The notes under the pieces were generated by a model, which had not been told where the DNA came from, did not search any database, and worked only from the letters and a program-made list of their open reading frames with translations. Positions 25,807 through 34,329 of a stretch of DNA of 45,402 nt are shown here, piece by piece. The first letter of the stretch is position 1. Every line of letters begins with the position of its first letter. Source of the stretch: Desulfobulbus_C sp964551175 (GTDB taxonomy: Bacteria > Desulfobacterota > Desulfobulbia > Desulfobulbales > Desulfobulbaceae); the NCBI GenBank assembly GCA_964551175.1, contig CAZKBZ010000012.1, positions 1 through 45,402 on the forward strand. Direction: 5' to 3'. A program made the translations under genes and the position numbers.

Positions 25807-27157
25807 CCACCCGGGTGTTTTTCAGCAGACCAGCCAGGGTCTGCATGGCTTTTTCTTCACCATGGACCAGAAAGGTGATTTCAGGGTTACCGGTCCGGGA
25901 ATGCCAGTGCAGCAGATCTTCCTGATCGCCGTGGGCGGAAAAGCCGCCGATGGTGTAGATTCTGGCACGTACGTCAATCTCTTTGCCGTAAATACGGACC
26001 GGGTTCTGACCGTCGATGATACGGCGGGCCAGGGTGCCCTGGGCTGCAAAGCCGACAAAGACCACGGCTGCTTCTCTGCGCCAGAGGTTATGTTTGAGAT
26101 GATGACGGATACGGCCGCCTGTTGCCATGCCGGAACCGGCGATTATGACCGCACCCTTGACCTGTTTCAGGGCTATTGACTGAGCTGTTTCCCGTGAATA
26201 ATGCAGGCCGGGCAGTTCAAAAGGATCGTTGCCGCTCTTGAATATCTCCCAGGTTTCTTCATCAAAACATTCCGGGTGTCGCTGGAAAATCTCGGTTGCC
26301 GAGATCGCCATGGGTGAATCAAGAAAAACCTGTACGTTTTCCTTGACCAGCCCCTGTTCAATACCTTCCCGCAGGTAAAAAAGAATTTCCTGGGTCCGTT
26401 CCAGGGCAAAGCTGGGAATGAGAACATTCCCTCTTCGTTTCAGGGTGAACTCAATGGCCTCGTACAGCTCATGGATGGACGGCTCAAGCTGTTTGTGGAG
26501 ACGATCACCATAAGTGGATTCCATGACCACTATATCGGCATGCGGCGGAGTTGCCGGATCACGCAGGATGGCCCGGCCGGAATAACCCAGGTCGCCGGAG
26601 AACAGTATTCGTTTATTGCAGCTGTTTTCACTCAGTTCCAGCAGGATTGAGGCTGCTCCCAGGATATGGCCGGCATCATAAAAGGTAGCCTTCATTTCCG
26701 GCCCCAGCTCGTAGCTGTGGTTGAAGGCTGTGATATCGTGGAAATTGTCCAGGCAGGTCAGGGCATCCAGGGTGGTGTACAGGGGCGTTGCCACCTCTTT
26801 TTTACCGTTTTTGCGGAGTTTTTTGTTTCTAAAATCAGCTTCTTCCTCCTGGATACGCGCCGAGTCCAGCATCACCAGCCGGGCCAGTTCCCTGGTGGCG
26901 GCAGTGGTGACAATTTTTCCTTTGAAGCCGTTTTTAACCAGCAGAGGGATACGGCCGCAGTGGTCAAGGTGACCGTGGGTCAACAGCAGTACGTCAATGG
27001 AAGCAGGATCAAAGCCGAAGTCATTCCGGTTTTCTTCATCCATTTCCCGGCCGCCCTGGTACATGCCGCAGTCAATAAGAATGGATTGGTCCCGGCAGCG
27101 GACAAGGTGGCAGGAGCCGGTTACATTGCGGTCAGCGCCGTGGAATTCCAGTTTCAT
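25769..27157 (-). CDS. MBL-fold RNA metallo-hydrolase with beta-CASP domain
   Basis: 462 residues. The zinc-binding HGHLDH motif spans residues 61-66, preceded by SILIDCGMYQG; further MBL ligands lie in FYDAGHILGAAS and LFSGDLG. The beta-CASP cap follows (VVMESTYGDRLH, VLIPSFALERTQEILFYL), then FSAHGDQEDLLHW and a final LVHGEEKAM His. This is the CPSF-like RNase family seen widely in bacteria (for example Thermus TTHA0252), acting on RNA in the cytoplasm, with substrate unknown. Length is typical. It is transcribed away from the aldo/keto reductase gene. Confidence 0.93.
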   Translation of the reverse strand: MKLEFHGADRNVTGSCHLVRCRDQSILIDCGMYQGGREMDEENRNDFGFDPASIDVLLLTHGHLDHCGRIPLLVKNGFKGKIVTTAATRELARLVMLDSARIQEEEADFRNKKLRKNGKKEVATPLYTTLDALTCLDNFHDITAFNHSYELGPEMKATFYDAGHILGAASILLELSENSCNKRILFSGDLGYSGRAILRDPATPPHADIVVMESTYGDRLHKQLEPSIHELYEAIEFTLKRRGNVLIPSFALERTQEILFYLREGIEQGLVKENVQVFLDSPMAISATEIFQRHPECFDEETWEIFKSGNDPFELPGLHYSRETAQSIALKQVKGAVIIAGSGMATGGRIRHHLKHNLWRREAAVVFVGFAAQGTLARRIIDGQNPVRIYGKEIDVRARIYTIGGFSAHGDQEDLLHWHSRTGNPEITFLVHGEEKAMQTLAGLLKNTRVEMPELHQVYELK

Positions 27158-27408
27158 GATGTTTCTTCCCCGAAGTATTTACAGTTTACCGTTGCAGGTA
27201 ACAGAACAGGATTATTTGAGTACCCTCTGTTTTCGAACATGGTAAGGGTTTCATCATTCATGGTCATCATAATGCGGTTACAGGTGTAATGAAACTTTAA
27301 AACCGATGTGTTAGAATTTTTGGGCAAGGAAACTGTTTTATTGATCAACAGCGTCTCCATGTTGCTCAGAGGGTTTGACAGGCATGATTCATACAGGAGA
27401 GAAACAGG

Positions 27409-28662
27409 GTGGAATATAGAATTTTCGGCAGAACCGGTTTGGCCATGCCGGTGCTTTCCTGCGGGCTCATGCGTTCCATGTACTCCTGGCAGGATGTGGA
27501 GGTTGGCAGCATCCCCGAGTCACAGCAGCAGGAGCTGGCGGAACTGGTGGACAGTGCATTGAAAAACGGTATTACCCATTTTGAGACGGCACGGGGCTAT
27601 GGAAGTTCCGAGCGGCAGCTGGCAAAGGTTCTGGAGAAACATGCAAGAGACTCGTTTATCCTGCAGACCAAGGTTGCTCCGGAGGATGATCCGGACAGGT
27701 TTACTGCCAATGTGGAGGATTCTCTTGAACGGCTGGGACAGGAGCGGGTGGACCTGCTNNNNNNNNNNNNNNNNNNNNNNNNNNNNNNNNNNNNNNNNNN
27801 NNNNNNNNNNNNNNNNNNNNNNNNNNNNNNNNNNNNNNNNNNNNNNNNNNNNNNNNNNGGCGGCTGCCTTGCCGCCGCCCGCAGGCTGCAGGAGCAGGGC
27901 AAAATCGGCTGGATAGGCTTTTCCGGGCACGGAGACCTGCAGGTTATCCTCAGTGCTGTTACCCATGAAGAAGATGGCGGCTTTGATTATTTGAACCTGC
28001 ACTGGTACACCATCCGGCAGAGAAACTCTCCGGCACTTGCGGCAGCAGCAGAACGTAATATGGGGCTGTTCATCATCAGCCCGACCGACAAGGGCGGCAT
28101 GCTGCAGAATCCGCCTGAAAAGCTGTCTGCATTGAGTGCACCCCTGACGCCCATGCAGTTTAATGACCTTTTCTGTCTGCAGCGTTCGGAAATTCATACC
28201 ATAAGCGTGGGAGCGTCCTGTCCCGCAGATTTTGAGGATCATCTGGCGGTTGTGCCTCTGCTCGAAGAGAGGGATCTTGTCAGGAATATTTACAGGCAAT
28301 GGCAGCAGGCAATGGAGCAGACCTGCGGCTGTTCACGGCCTGATGGTTTGTGGCAGAGGCTGCCTCCCTGGCAGCAGACACCGGGTTACATGAATATCGG
28401 CTTTATTCTCTGGCTCAATAACCTGGCCCGGGGCTGGGATCTACTGGAGTTTGCCCGAACCCGTTATCGTATGCTTGGCCGGGACATGCCCTGGGTAGCT
28501 GGAAACGATGCTGCCTGCGTACGGAGCTTTGATTTAAGCGGAATTGCAGGACAGGTCGGTTTATCCGCTGTCGAGTTGATCGCAATGCTGGAAGATGCAC
28601 ACGCCCTGCTCGGCAAAGAGCAGCCGCATTACTCGCTTGCGGATGTGGTATCGGTCGGGTAA
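27409..28662 (+). CDS. Aldo/keto reductase, interrupted by an assembly gap
   Basis: About 417 codons including the gap. It begins (GTG at 27409) MEYRIFGRTGLAMPVLSCG, then ITHFETARGYGSSERQLAKV with the catalytic Tyr and TKVAPEDDPDRF with the Lys, then after the gap GKIGWIGFSGH and FIISPTDKGGML. A C-terminal extension of about 120 residues includes a single CGC motif (QTCGCSRPDG), unlike relatives whose extension binds a 4Fe-4S cluster through four Cys. It reduces a carbonyl with NAD(P)H; the substrate is unknown. The 100 Ns keep frame, but the missing segment between VDLL and GGCLAAARR is unseen. Its 3' end overlaps the convergent Sel1 gene by 34 nt. Confidence 0.85.
   Translation: MEYRIFGRTGLAMPVLSCGLMRSMYSWQDVEVGSIPESQQQELAELVDSALKNGITHFETARGYGSSERQLAKVLEKHARDSFILQTKVAPEDDPDRFTANVEDSLERLGQERVDLXXXXXXXXXXXXXXXXXXXXXXXXXXXXXXXXXXGGCLAAARRLQEQGKIGWIGFSGHGDLQVILSAVTHEEDGGFDYLNLHWYTIRQRNSPALAAAAERNMGLFIISPTDKGGMLQNPPEKLSALSAPLTPMQFNDLFCLQRSEIHTISVGASCPADFEDHLAVVPLLEERDLVRNIYRQWQQAMEQTCGCSRPDGLWQRLPPWQQTPGYMNIGFILWLNNLARGWDLLEFARTRYRMLGRDMPWVAGNDAACVRSFDLSGIAGQVGLSAVELIAMLEDAHALLGKEQPHYSLADVVSVG
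27759..27858. other. 100-N scaffold gap inside the aldo/keto reductase gene
   Basis: Unlike the other gaps, the flanks share no overlap. The family normally has a short stretch between the RVDLL strand and GGCLAAARR, so real bases are probably missing; for the frame to hold, their number should be 1 modulo 3. Confidence 0.8.
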
Positions 28663-29356
28663 ATTCGCTTTCGGAGCTGTTTGCGGAGTTTGTGTACTTT
28701 TCGGGCAGTTCCTTTGTTCAGGTTGGAACAGGCCTGCTGCCGGGCCTGCTCAGCGCCGGGGTATTCCTGTTCCGCAGCAATCTCAAGCCAGGTGCAGCCA
28801 TGCACCAGGTCCACAGGGTCTGCTCTGAGGTAAAGACTGCCCAGCATAAAAGCGGCCTGAGGCCAGCCCTGCAGTGCCGCCTGTTCATACCAGTGTCGAG
28901 CTTTCTTTCTGTTCTGGCTGACACCGGCGCCAAATTCATACTTCATGCCAAGATAGAGACAGGCCCCGGCAACACCTGCTGCAGCCGCTTTGGTAAACCA
29001 GTACACGGCCTGTTCTGGGTTTCGCTGATTATGGCTCCCTGTGTCGTACAGTAATCCCAGGCTGAACTGCGCCTCTTTGTCACCCTGCTCAGCAAGCTGC
29101 AGGGTGTCGAGAAAGAGNNNNNNNNNNNNNNNNNNNNNNNNNNNNNNNNNNNNNNNNNNNNNNNNNNNNNNNNNNNNNNNNNNNNNNNNNNNNNNNNNNN
29201 NNNNNNNNNNNNNNNNNTGAACTGCGCCTCTTTGTCACCCTGCTCAGCAAGCTGCAGGGTGTCGAGAAAGAGTTGATTGTCAGCCCGCAGAGGATAAGGA
29301 TGCACAATCAGCAGGAGCAAAAGCAACAGCAGGAGTGAGTAGAAAGATCTGAACAT
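28629..29356 (-). CDS. Sel1-repeat (TPR-like) exported protein, split by a gap artefact
   Basis: It starts MFRSFYSLLLLLLLLLIV, a signal peptide, followed by Sel1 repeats: LAEQGDKEAQFSLGLLYDTG, AVYWFTKAAAAGVAGACLYL, KARHWYEQAALQGWPQAAFM. Such repeats mediate protein contacts in the periplasm or envelope. The N gap at 29118-29217 lies between identical 55-nt copies; deleting the gap and one copy (155 nt) gives an uninterrupted 190-residue protein. The ATG at 29356 is chosen because it opens the signal peptide. It is the last gene of the mltD-moaE-yihY run and converges on the aldo/keto reductase gene. Confidence 0.82.
29063..29272. other. Scaffold gap with 55-nt duplicated contig ends
   Basis: 29063-29117 and 29218-29272 are identical 55-nt sequences on either side of 100 Ns. 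Merging them restores the Sel1 reading frame, so the gap is an unmerged overlap. Confidence 0.93.
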
Positions 29357-29420
29357 GGTATAGCTGTTTGCGGACACCTTGTTTTCTGTTGCTGACAAAT
29401 TCGCAGCAAATGGTACTCTT

Positions 29421-29448
29421 TTCAGCTTTCAGCTTTCAGCTTTCAGCT
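29421..29448. repeat. Four exact copies of a heptanucleotide (TTCAGCT)
   Basis: TTCAGCT is repeated four times at the 3' end of yihY. The array spans the stop codon, so the last residues (KLKAES) are encoded by it; a change of one unit would alter the C-terminus. Confidence 0.9.
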
Positions 29449-30880
29449 TTTCCTCTTCCCTTTCCAGAAAGTTTTCAGGAAAATCAGCAGGTGCGGCTTT
29501 TTCCGCCGCACGGATGATCTGGTCGGCAAGCGTGCCTCCCGGGGTGTTCACTTCCTGATCCTGTCCCAGGACGATCCTGACGATTTCCCCAGCAGTCACC
29601 TTTTCAGCGGGCAGGGAAGGCATGAGCTCGGCAGAACCGTTTTCATGTATCCTGTGCAGCAGGCCACCGCTGATGAGCAGGTCAACGGTCCTGTCAAGCT
29701 CAACCCTGTTTTCTCCGGGACAGCTCTGCAGCAGCTGCTCCGGGGTAGTGGGTCTGGCAACAGCAAAGTTACTGTACACGCTGAGCAGAACATCAAAGGC
29801 CCGCTGCAGGGCCAGTTGTGCTGTGCAGCCAGTACTCGGCAGCCGGTAATGGTTCCGGTTTTGAATTGCGTAAGCAAGGACGGCCCCGAGCAGGATGAAG
29901 GTCCAGCCTAACTGCATCCAGATGAGCAGCAGAGGGACAGTGGCAAAAGAGCCGTAAATGGCATTGTATTTGGCCACCCCGATCTGCAGAACTATATATG
30001 CCCGTTGCACGATAAACCAGAAAATGGAAGCAAATACGGCTCCGCAGAAAGCAGGAAAGGTTTTCACCCTGACATGGGGGAAAAAGAGATACATCAGCAT
30101 CAGAGACAGGGTAATAAAGGCAAAAGGCAGCAGCGTAAACAGCATCTGTACTACCCAGTCGGATGGAATAACGGTGGAGATGTAGCCCATGATCCTCGGG
30201 CTTTCCAGGATGGCATCACCTGCAATGGCGATATTGATGGAGATCGGCAGCAGGATGAGCAGGGCAAGGTAGTCCATGATTTTGCGAAACAGGGACCGGC
30301 CGCGCCTGGTATGCCAGATGCTGTTCATGGCATTTTCCATGGAGCTGAACACCATGATGACCGCAATGAGCAGACCGGCAATACCAAAGGCACCAAGGGC
30401 GGCAAAATTGGTGTTGTCCACATAGTTGAAAATGGTATCAACCGTATTGTGCAGGTGCGTGTTCAACGACGGTTCAGGAGTCGTCGTGGCTGCCCCGGCC
30501 TGATCTGTTGAATCAGCAGGGGGGAGAGAATTCTGCCGGGTTGCAGAACCTGGTTTTGCAGGCTGATATTGCGGGTCCAGTTGGTCGATGAGTCGATACG
30601 CCACTGTCTGCAGCTGATCGCCGCTGCCCAGTCCCTTCAGGATTGCCGTACTCATGGCCAGCAGAGGGACCAGTGACAGGATAATGGTAAAGGTCAGGGC
30701 AGAGGCTCTCAGGGTGATATTGGTGTTCACAAATTCCTTCACCATGATCACCAGGACTCTGACAATACTGCGTATCGTGTCTGTACCCGAGCTTTTCCCG
30801 TGCTCCCGGTCAAAGGCCCAGTGCACCAGCCTGTCGGCAAAGCCGGTATTTCTGTTTTGTTGAGTATGGGATTTGGTCAT
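29429..30880 (-). CDS. YihY/BrkB family inner-membrane protein
   Basis: 483 residues from the ATG at 30880; a TTG at 30925 would add 15 residues. Family features: an N-terminal segment FVNTNITLRASALTFTIILSLVPLLAM (TM1), a low-complexity periplasmic insert of about 60 residues (PQYQPAKPGSATRQNSLPPA onward), FSSMENAMNSIWHTRRGRS, and several further helices ending FILLGAVLAYAIQNRNHYR. The C-terminal 130 residues look like a winged-helix-type cytoplasmic domain. This family was once called RNase BN in error; its function is unresolved (possibly lipid or solute transport). It lies 75 nt after moaE on the same strand. Confidence 0.88.
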   Translation of the reverse strand: MTKSHTQQNRNTGFADRLVHWAFDREHGKSSGTDTIRSIVRVLVIMVKEFVNTNITLRASALTFTIILSLVPLLAMSTAILKGLGSGDQLQTVAYRLIDQLDPQYQPAKPGSATRQNSLPPADSTDQAGAATTTPEPSLNTHLHNTVDTIFNYVDNTNFAALGAFGIAGLLIAVIMVFSSMENAMNSIWHTRRGRSLFRKIMDYLALLILLPISINIAIAGDAILESPRIMGYISTVIPSDWVVQMLFTLLPFAFITLSLMLMYLFFPHVRVKTFPAFCGAVFASIFWFIVQRAYIVLQIGVAKYNAIYGSFATVPLLLIWMQLGWTFILLGAVLAYAIQNRNHYRLPSTGCTAQLALQRAFDVLLSVYSNFAVARPTTPEQLLQSCPGENRVELDRTVDLLISGGLLHRIHENGSAELMPSLPAEKVTAGEIVRIVLGQDQEVNTPGGTLADQIIRAAEKAAPADFPENFLEREEEKLKAES

Positions 30881-30954
30881 AGTCGTCCACACAGGCTTGC
30901 AATGCTCAGGCAGGATTGTCGTCAACCCGGTTGAGTCCTTGCTCAGAGGTTCCC

Positions 30955-31317
30955 TTAAGCGGAATGTTCTTTTTTGGTAATAGCCTCAGCCTTGATCCGG
31001 TCCAGCAGTTCAGACAATACCGGTTTAATATGTTCACGCAGGTCACCGGCTACAACAATAAACAGCAGGTCATCACCAGGCTGAAAGCTCCCGGATTCCG
31101 TTTCGATAATTATCTCATAAATCCCCGGCTTTTTTAAATATTCCTGACGAATTCTTTCAATGAGTTCATGGTCTACTTGTGTTTCCAGCCCACTGACCCT
31201 GGAATGATCCTGTCTGGACCAGTTGCGGACTACCCCGTTATGAATGAGGATCATGCCCACGTTATCAGTAAAGTCAGGTCTTTTTTTCAGCTCAGCTATG
31301 GTTTTTGATATGTCCAT
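30955..31317 (-). CDS. moaE: MoaE-like molybdopterin synthase catalytic subunit
   Basis: 120 residues. GMILIHNGVVRNWSRQD resembles the first conserved block, PGDDLLFIVVAGDLREHIKP the second, and AITKKEHS the C-terminal KKE region carrying the catalytic lysines. MoaE with thiocarboxylated MoaD makes the dithiolene of molybdopterin. It is a little shorter than E. coli MoaE (150), a form common in deltaproteobacteria. No other moa or moe gene is in this window. GGAG precedes the ATG, and a MITE-like insertion begins 26 nt upstream, in what should be its promoter or the mltD-moaE spacer. Confidence 0.82.
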   Translation of the reverse strand: MDISKTIAELKKRPDFTDNVGMILIHNGVVRNWSRQDHSRVSGLETQVDHELIERIRQEYLKKPGIYEIIIETESGSFQPGDDLLFIVVAGDLREHIKPVLSELLDRIKAEAITKKEHSA

Positions 31318-31342
31318 GTATTCTTTGTCTCCTGGTCTGTTA

Positions 31343-31477
31343 GTGCCTGTCCATAAATGGCCTTTTCGTCCGATTTCGGCGTCATGCTCAAAAAATAATG
31401 CTCGGAATATCCAGCCTGCGCTTATTTTTATCGCATTCCTTGATCTCGAACGAAAATCCTCATTTCCGGACAGGCAC
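31343..31477. mobile_element. MITE-like element, 135 bp, with terminal inverted repeats and a 6-bp target duplication
   Basis: Ends are GTGCCTGTCC (31343-31352) and its exact complement GGACAGGCAC (31468-31477). The similarity continues inward imperfectly for about 35 nt (shared AAATG and TTTTCGT blocks). It is flanked by CTGTTA on both sides (31337-31342 and 31478-31483), as expected for a target-site duplication. It has no coding capacity, so it would need a transposase from elsewhere. It separates mltD from moaE. Confidence 0.8.
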
Positions 31478-31496
31478 CTGTTAATATTATTCTTGA

Positions 31497-32858
31497 TTAT
31501 GGTTTGCGTTTGGCTGTCGCCTTCAATGTGAGAACCTTTTTCGAACCGCTGTGGAAAGGGATTTTCAGTTTTTGCCCCTGGCGGATGGTGGCCCTGGAGT
31601 TCAGGCGATTGGCCCGGATAAGTTCTTTCAGGGAAACGTTGTGTCTGCGGGCAATAGCTGCAGCTGTGTCCCCCTTTTTTACAGTGTAAAAGCCGGCACG
31701 GACCTGGTCGGAATGAAAAATTCTGGAAGGTATTGTGTGCAGTCGCTTCTTGATGGCTTTGGTGGCAGGTAAACGTAGAAGGTAACCCTTTGGAATGAAT
31801 TTTTTTCCATCAAGTACCGGCGGCAGCAGGGCTGGATTGAAGCGGGCAAAGTCCTGTTGAGAAACGCCGAAATATTTCCGCAAATCCCTGGCTGCGGCAT
31901 AGCCCTTCAGGCGAACGGTCACGCTGGCCCAGGGGCGGTCTGTAATGAGCGAGGAACTTTTTTCCATACGTCTGGCAACCCGCAGGGCAGCTAAAAATTC
32001 CGAATAGAAGTTTCTTGAGGCAAATTTGAACAGTCCGGTATTGTGGGCTCTGAAGATTTTTTCATAGGAGCCATACTGCTGCTGGGCACGGACCATACCG
32101 GCACGTCCATAATTATAGGCAGTAAGCGCCAGGGGCCATGAGTTGAGCTGCCGGTAATTTTCTTTCAGAAATTTTGCTGCAGCCAGAGTGGAGAGATAGA
32201 CGTCAAGGCGTTCATCCACCTCGTTGTTGATGGCCATAAAGTTCCGGCCGGTGGACCTGGTAAACTGCCACAATCCGGCAGCTCCGGCCTTGGAATAGGC
32301 TTTCGGGTTGAATGATGACTCTACGTGCGGCAGATAGGCCAGTTCCAGCGGCAGACCCCGGGACCGAAAAATTCTTTTGATGGAGGGCAGATAGGCTCCG
32401 GAACGGATGACTCCGGCCAGAAATCGGTCTTTCTGGCCTACCTGCAGCCGGATGTTGTCCCTGGCCTTGCGAAAGGAGTAACGGTTGCTGCGTTTGAACA
32501 GCTGGACAATACGTTTTTCCTCCCTGGTTCTGGGTCTTATGCCCCGTGCAAGCTCAGAGAGCATTTTTTTGTAGCGCTGGCGGCCAAGTTTAATCAGTTG
32601 TTTGTTGATTTTTGCAGCACCGGGAGTTCCCCAGTCAACCAGGTCGACCACCGTATAGATAATGTCCAGGTTGTTCTTGTCATGCAGGATTCCCTGGCGG
32701 CTGGTGTAGGTGCCGTACACTTTTTCCCAGAACTCTACATTGGGTTTGATAACAGGATAGAGTGGGAACTGTGCAGCTGCTTCCGCCTCCACCACGGGCG
32801 TGATAAGGGCTGCAAGCAGGAGCAGGCAGATACATATTTGTTTTACTGCAGGGGGCAT
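31497..32858 (-). CDS. mltD: Membrane-bound lytic murein transglycosylase D-like, with LysM
   Basis: 453 residues. Signal peptide (ICICLLLLAALITPVVEA), then a conserved N-terminal region, an SLT/GH23 domain with the catalytic Glu180 in YLPHVESSFNPKAYSKAGA and GLWQF after it, AYNYGRAGM further on, and one LysM domain near the C-terminus (YTVKKGDTAAAIARRHNVS). It cleaves the MurNAc-GlcNAc bond of peptidoglycan to 1,6-anhydro products in the periplasm. E. coli MltD has two LysM repeats; here I see one clear repeat. No lipobox is obvious, so it may be soluble or anchored by an uncleaved signal. Confidence 0.92.
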   Translation of the reverse strand: MPPAVKQICICLLLLAALITPVVEAEAAAQFPLYPVIKPNVEFWEKVYGTYTSRQGILHDKNNLDIIYTVVDLVDWGTPGAAKINKQLIKLGRQRYKKMLSELARGIRPRTREEKRIVQLFKRSNRYSFRKARDNIRLQVGQKDRFLAGVIRSGAYLPSIKRIFRSRGLPLELAYLPHVESSFNPKAYSKAGAAGLWQFTRSTGRNFMAINNEVDERLDVYLSTLAAAKFLKENYRQLNSWPLALTAYNYGRAGMVRAQQQYGSYEKIFRAHNTGLFKFASRNFYSEFLAALRVARRMEKSSSLITDRPWASVTVRLKGYAAARDLRKYFGVSQQDFARFNPALLPPVLDGKKFIPKGYLLRLPATKAIKKRLHTIPSRIFHSDQVRAGFYTVKKGDTAAAIARRHNVSLKELIRANRLNSRATIRQGQKLKIPFHSGSKKVLTLKATAKRKP

Positions 32859-33018
32859 GGAGTCTGCATCCTGTTGTTCATCAGGGTGTTTGTTATGCCA
32901 CGCAGCGGTGCTTGCGAAGCAGCAGTTCCGGTCGGCTTGTTATCGGATTGTTTGCCTGTTATTGTAGCATATCACTGACAACAGCAGCAAGATAGTTTAC
33001 AGAAAGAGGAGTTTGACC

Positions 33019-33501
33019 GTGTATATGCCTGTAATAGGGACCCTTGGTTATATTCTTTCCCCGGACCGGCAGCAGGTGCTGCTTGTTCACAGGACTGCCA
33101 GGAAAGGGGATCATCATCTCGGCAAGTACAACGGCCTTGGCGGCAAAATGAAAGCGGGTGAAGATGTCGGGAGTTGCATGATGCGGGAGATTGATGAGGA
33201 AGCCGGAATCAGGTGCCGGGAAATGATCCTGCGCGGCACGGTAAATTGGCCGGGATTCGGTCCGGGTGGGGAAAACTGGCTCGGTTTTATTTTTTTGATT
33301 ACATTGTTTGAAGGAACACCGAAACAGTCTAACGAGGAGGGAGATCTCGGCTGGCACCCACTGGTTGAGATCGGAAACCTGCCCATGTGGGAGGGTGATC
33401 GTTTTTTTCTTCCCCTTGTTTTTGATGAGGATCCCCGCCCCTTTCACGGTCACATGCCCTATCTCAACGGGCAACCGATGAGCTGGCATTACACACGCTG
33501 A
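33019..33501 (+). CDS. NUDIX hydrolase, MutT/8-oxo-dGTPase-like
   Basis: 160 residues starting (GTG) MYMPVIGTLGYILSPDRQQV. The Nudix box is GGKMKAGEDVGSCMMREIDE with EEAGI following, preceded by DHHLGKYNGLGGK, as in MTH1-like 8-oxo-dGTP diphosphatases. It likely removes oxidised purine nucleotides. GTG 33019 is chosen because AGGAG (33007-33011) is 7 nt away; TTG 33013 is too close and ATG 33025 too far. It is divergent from mltD and apparently monocistronic. Confidence 0.88.
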   Translation: MYMPVIGTLGYILSPDRQQVLLVHRTARKGDHHLGKYNGLGGKMKAGEDVGSCMMREIDEEAGIRCREMILRGTVNWPGFGPGGENWLGFIFLITLFEGTPKQSNEEGDLGWHPLVEIGNLPMWEGDRFFLPLVFDEDPRPFHGHMPYLNGQPMSWHYTR

Positions 33502-33539
33502 GGGAAACAGTTGTTTTTCACTTGATTGACGCAAAATCC

Positions 33540-33568
33540 TTGCACTTAGGGCTGCTGACAGGTATAGT
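33540..33568 (+). promoter_or_regulatory. Candidate sigma-70 promoter of zapB-zapA
   Basis: TTGCAC (33540-33545), a 17-nt spacer and TATAGT (33563-33568), about 77 nt before the zapB-like start. The -10 is good; the -35 matches at only half its positions. Confidence 0.5.
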
Positions 33569-33644
33569 TATTCTTTACATTGTTATCTTTAATTTCAACT
33601 AGTTAAGGGTGCCGTTGCCGGTTCCGAAAAAAAAGGAGTGTATC

Positions 33645-33953
33645 ATGGAAAATAACACGGAACTTGTTCGTCTCGAACAGTTTGTCGATAATCTGCTTAA
33701 CAAGTACAATGATCTGAAGGACAGGTTTCATGCCCTGGAAGGAACTCTTCGCGAGCGCGATGATGAGTGTGCGGCCCTGAAAGAAGAACTTAACGAACTT
33801 ACCAGTGAACGTACGGAAATCGGCAGCCGGGTTTCGGGTCTGCTGGGACGTATTGAACAGTGGGAAGCTGAACAGGGAGAAACGGTTCTGGCAACTGGTG
33901 AAGAAGGACAGCAGGGTTCTCTTTTTGAATCGGACGACGAGGAAAACCGTTAG
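33645..33953 (+). CDS. zapB: ZapB-like coiled-coil cell-division protein
   Basis: 102 residues, almost entirely heptad-patterned coiled coil (LVRLEQFVDNLLNKYNDLKD through LLGRIEQWEAE) with an acidic tail GSLFESDDEENR. An AAGGAG site (33633-33638) precedes the ATG. It is followed 23 nt later by zapA. ZapB bundles with ZapA to stabilise the FtsZ ring; assignment rests on the coiled coil and the position, since such short coiled coils are weakly conserved. Confidence 0.75.
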   Translation: MENNTELVRLEQFVDNLLNKYNDLKDRFHALEGTLRERDDECAALKEELNELTSERTEIGSRVSGLLGRIEQWEAEQGETVLATGEEGQQGSLFESDDEENR

Positions 33954-33976
33954 ACTGAGCTGACCGGGATTTTGCC

Positions 33977-34264
33977 ATGGAAGAGCGCCTTGTCAGTTTC
34001 AACCTGTTTGGACAGGAATTTTCTTTTTACAGTGATGCCCCGGAAGATGAGGTGCAGGGTGCTATTGCCATGCTGCGCGATGAGCTGGAGGGAACGGATC
34101 TTGCCGCCAGAAGTACGATCCCTTCCAGTACAATGCTGGTATTGGGTTGTCTGCGGCTGGCTGCCTGCCATGTAAAACTGGACAAGGAATTCAGCCTGTT
34201 TCGAACGCAGCAGAAACAGGCAATAGATACTTTGATTGACAGGATTTCCTCCTGCATTGAGTGA
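33977..34264 (+). CDS. zapA: Cell-division protein ZapA
   Basis: 95 residues. MEERLVSFNLFGQEFSFYSD is the typical small beta-strand head of ZapA, followed by a helical tail (TMLVLGCLRLAACHVKLDKE, then a coiled coil to the C-terminus). ZapA binds FtsZ and promotes protofilament bundling at midcell. It lies between the zapB-like gene and a 6S RNA gene, the same zapA-ssrS neighbourhood found in E. coli and many proteobacteria. The ribosome binding site is weak. Confidence 0.88.
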   Translation: MEERLVSFNLFGQEFSFYSDAPEDEVQGAIAMLRDELEGTDLAARSTIPSSTMLVLGCLRLAACHVKLDKEFSLFRTQQKQAIDTLIDRISSCIE

Positions 34265-34283
34265 GCGATCAGGGAAATTGGTT

Positions 34284-34312
34284 TTGCTTTTCCCCGGTTT
34301 TTGCTATATATT
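34284..34312 (+). promoter_or_regulatory. Candidate promoter of the 6S RNA gene
   Basis: TTGCTT (34284-34289), 17 nt, TATATT (34307-34312). Further AT-rich -10-like hexamers (TATAAC 34312-34317, TATAAA 34318-34323) follow, so the exact start is uncertain. Confidence 0.5.
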
Positions 34313-34329
34313 ATAACTATAAAAAGTAT

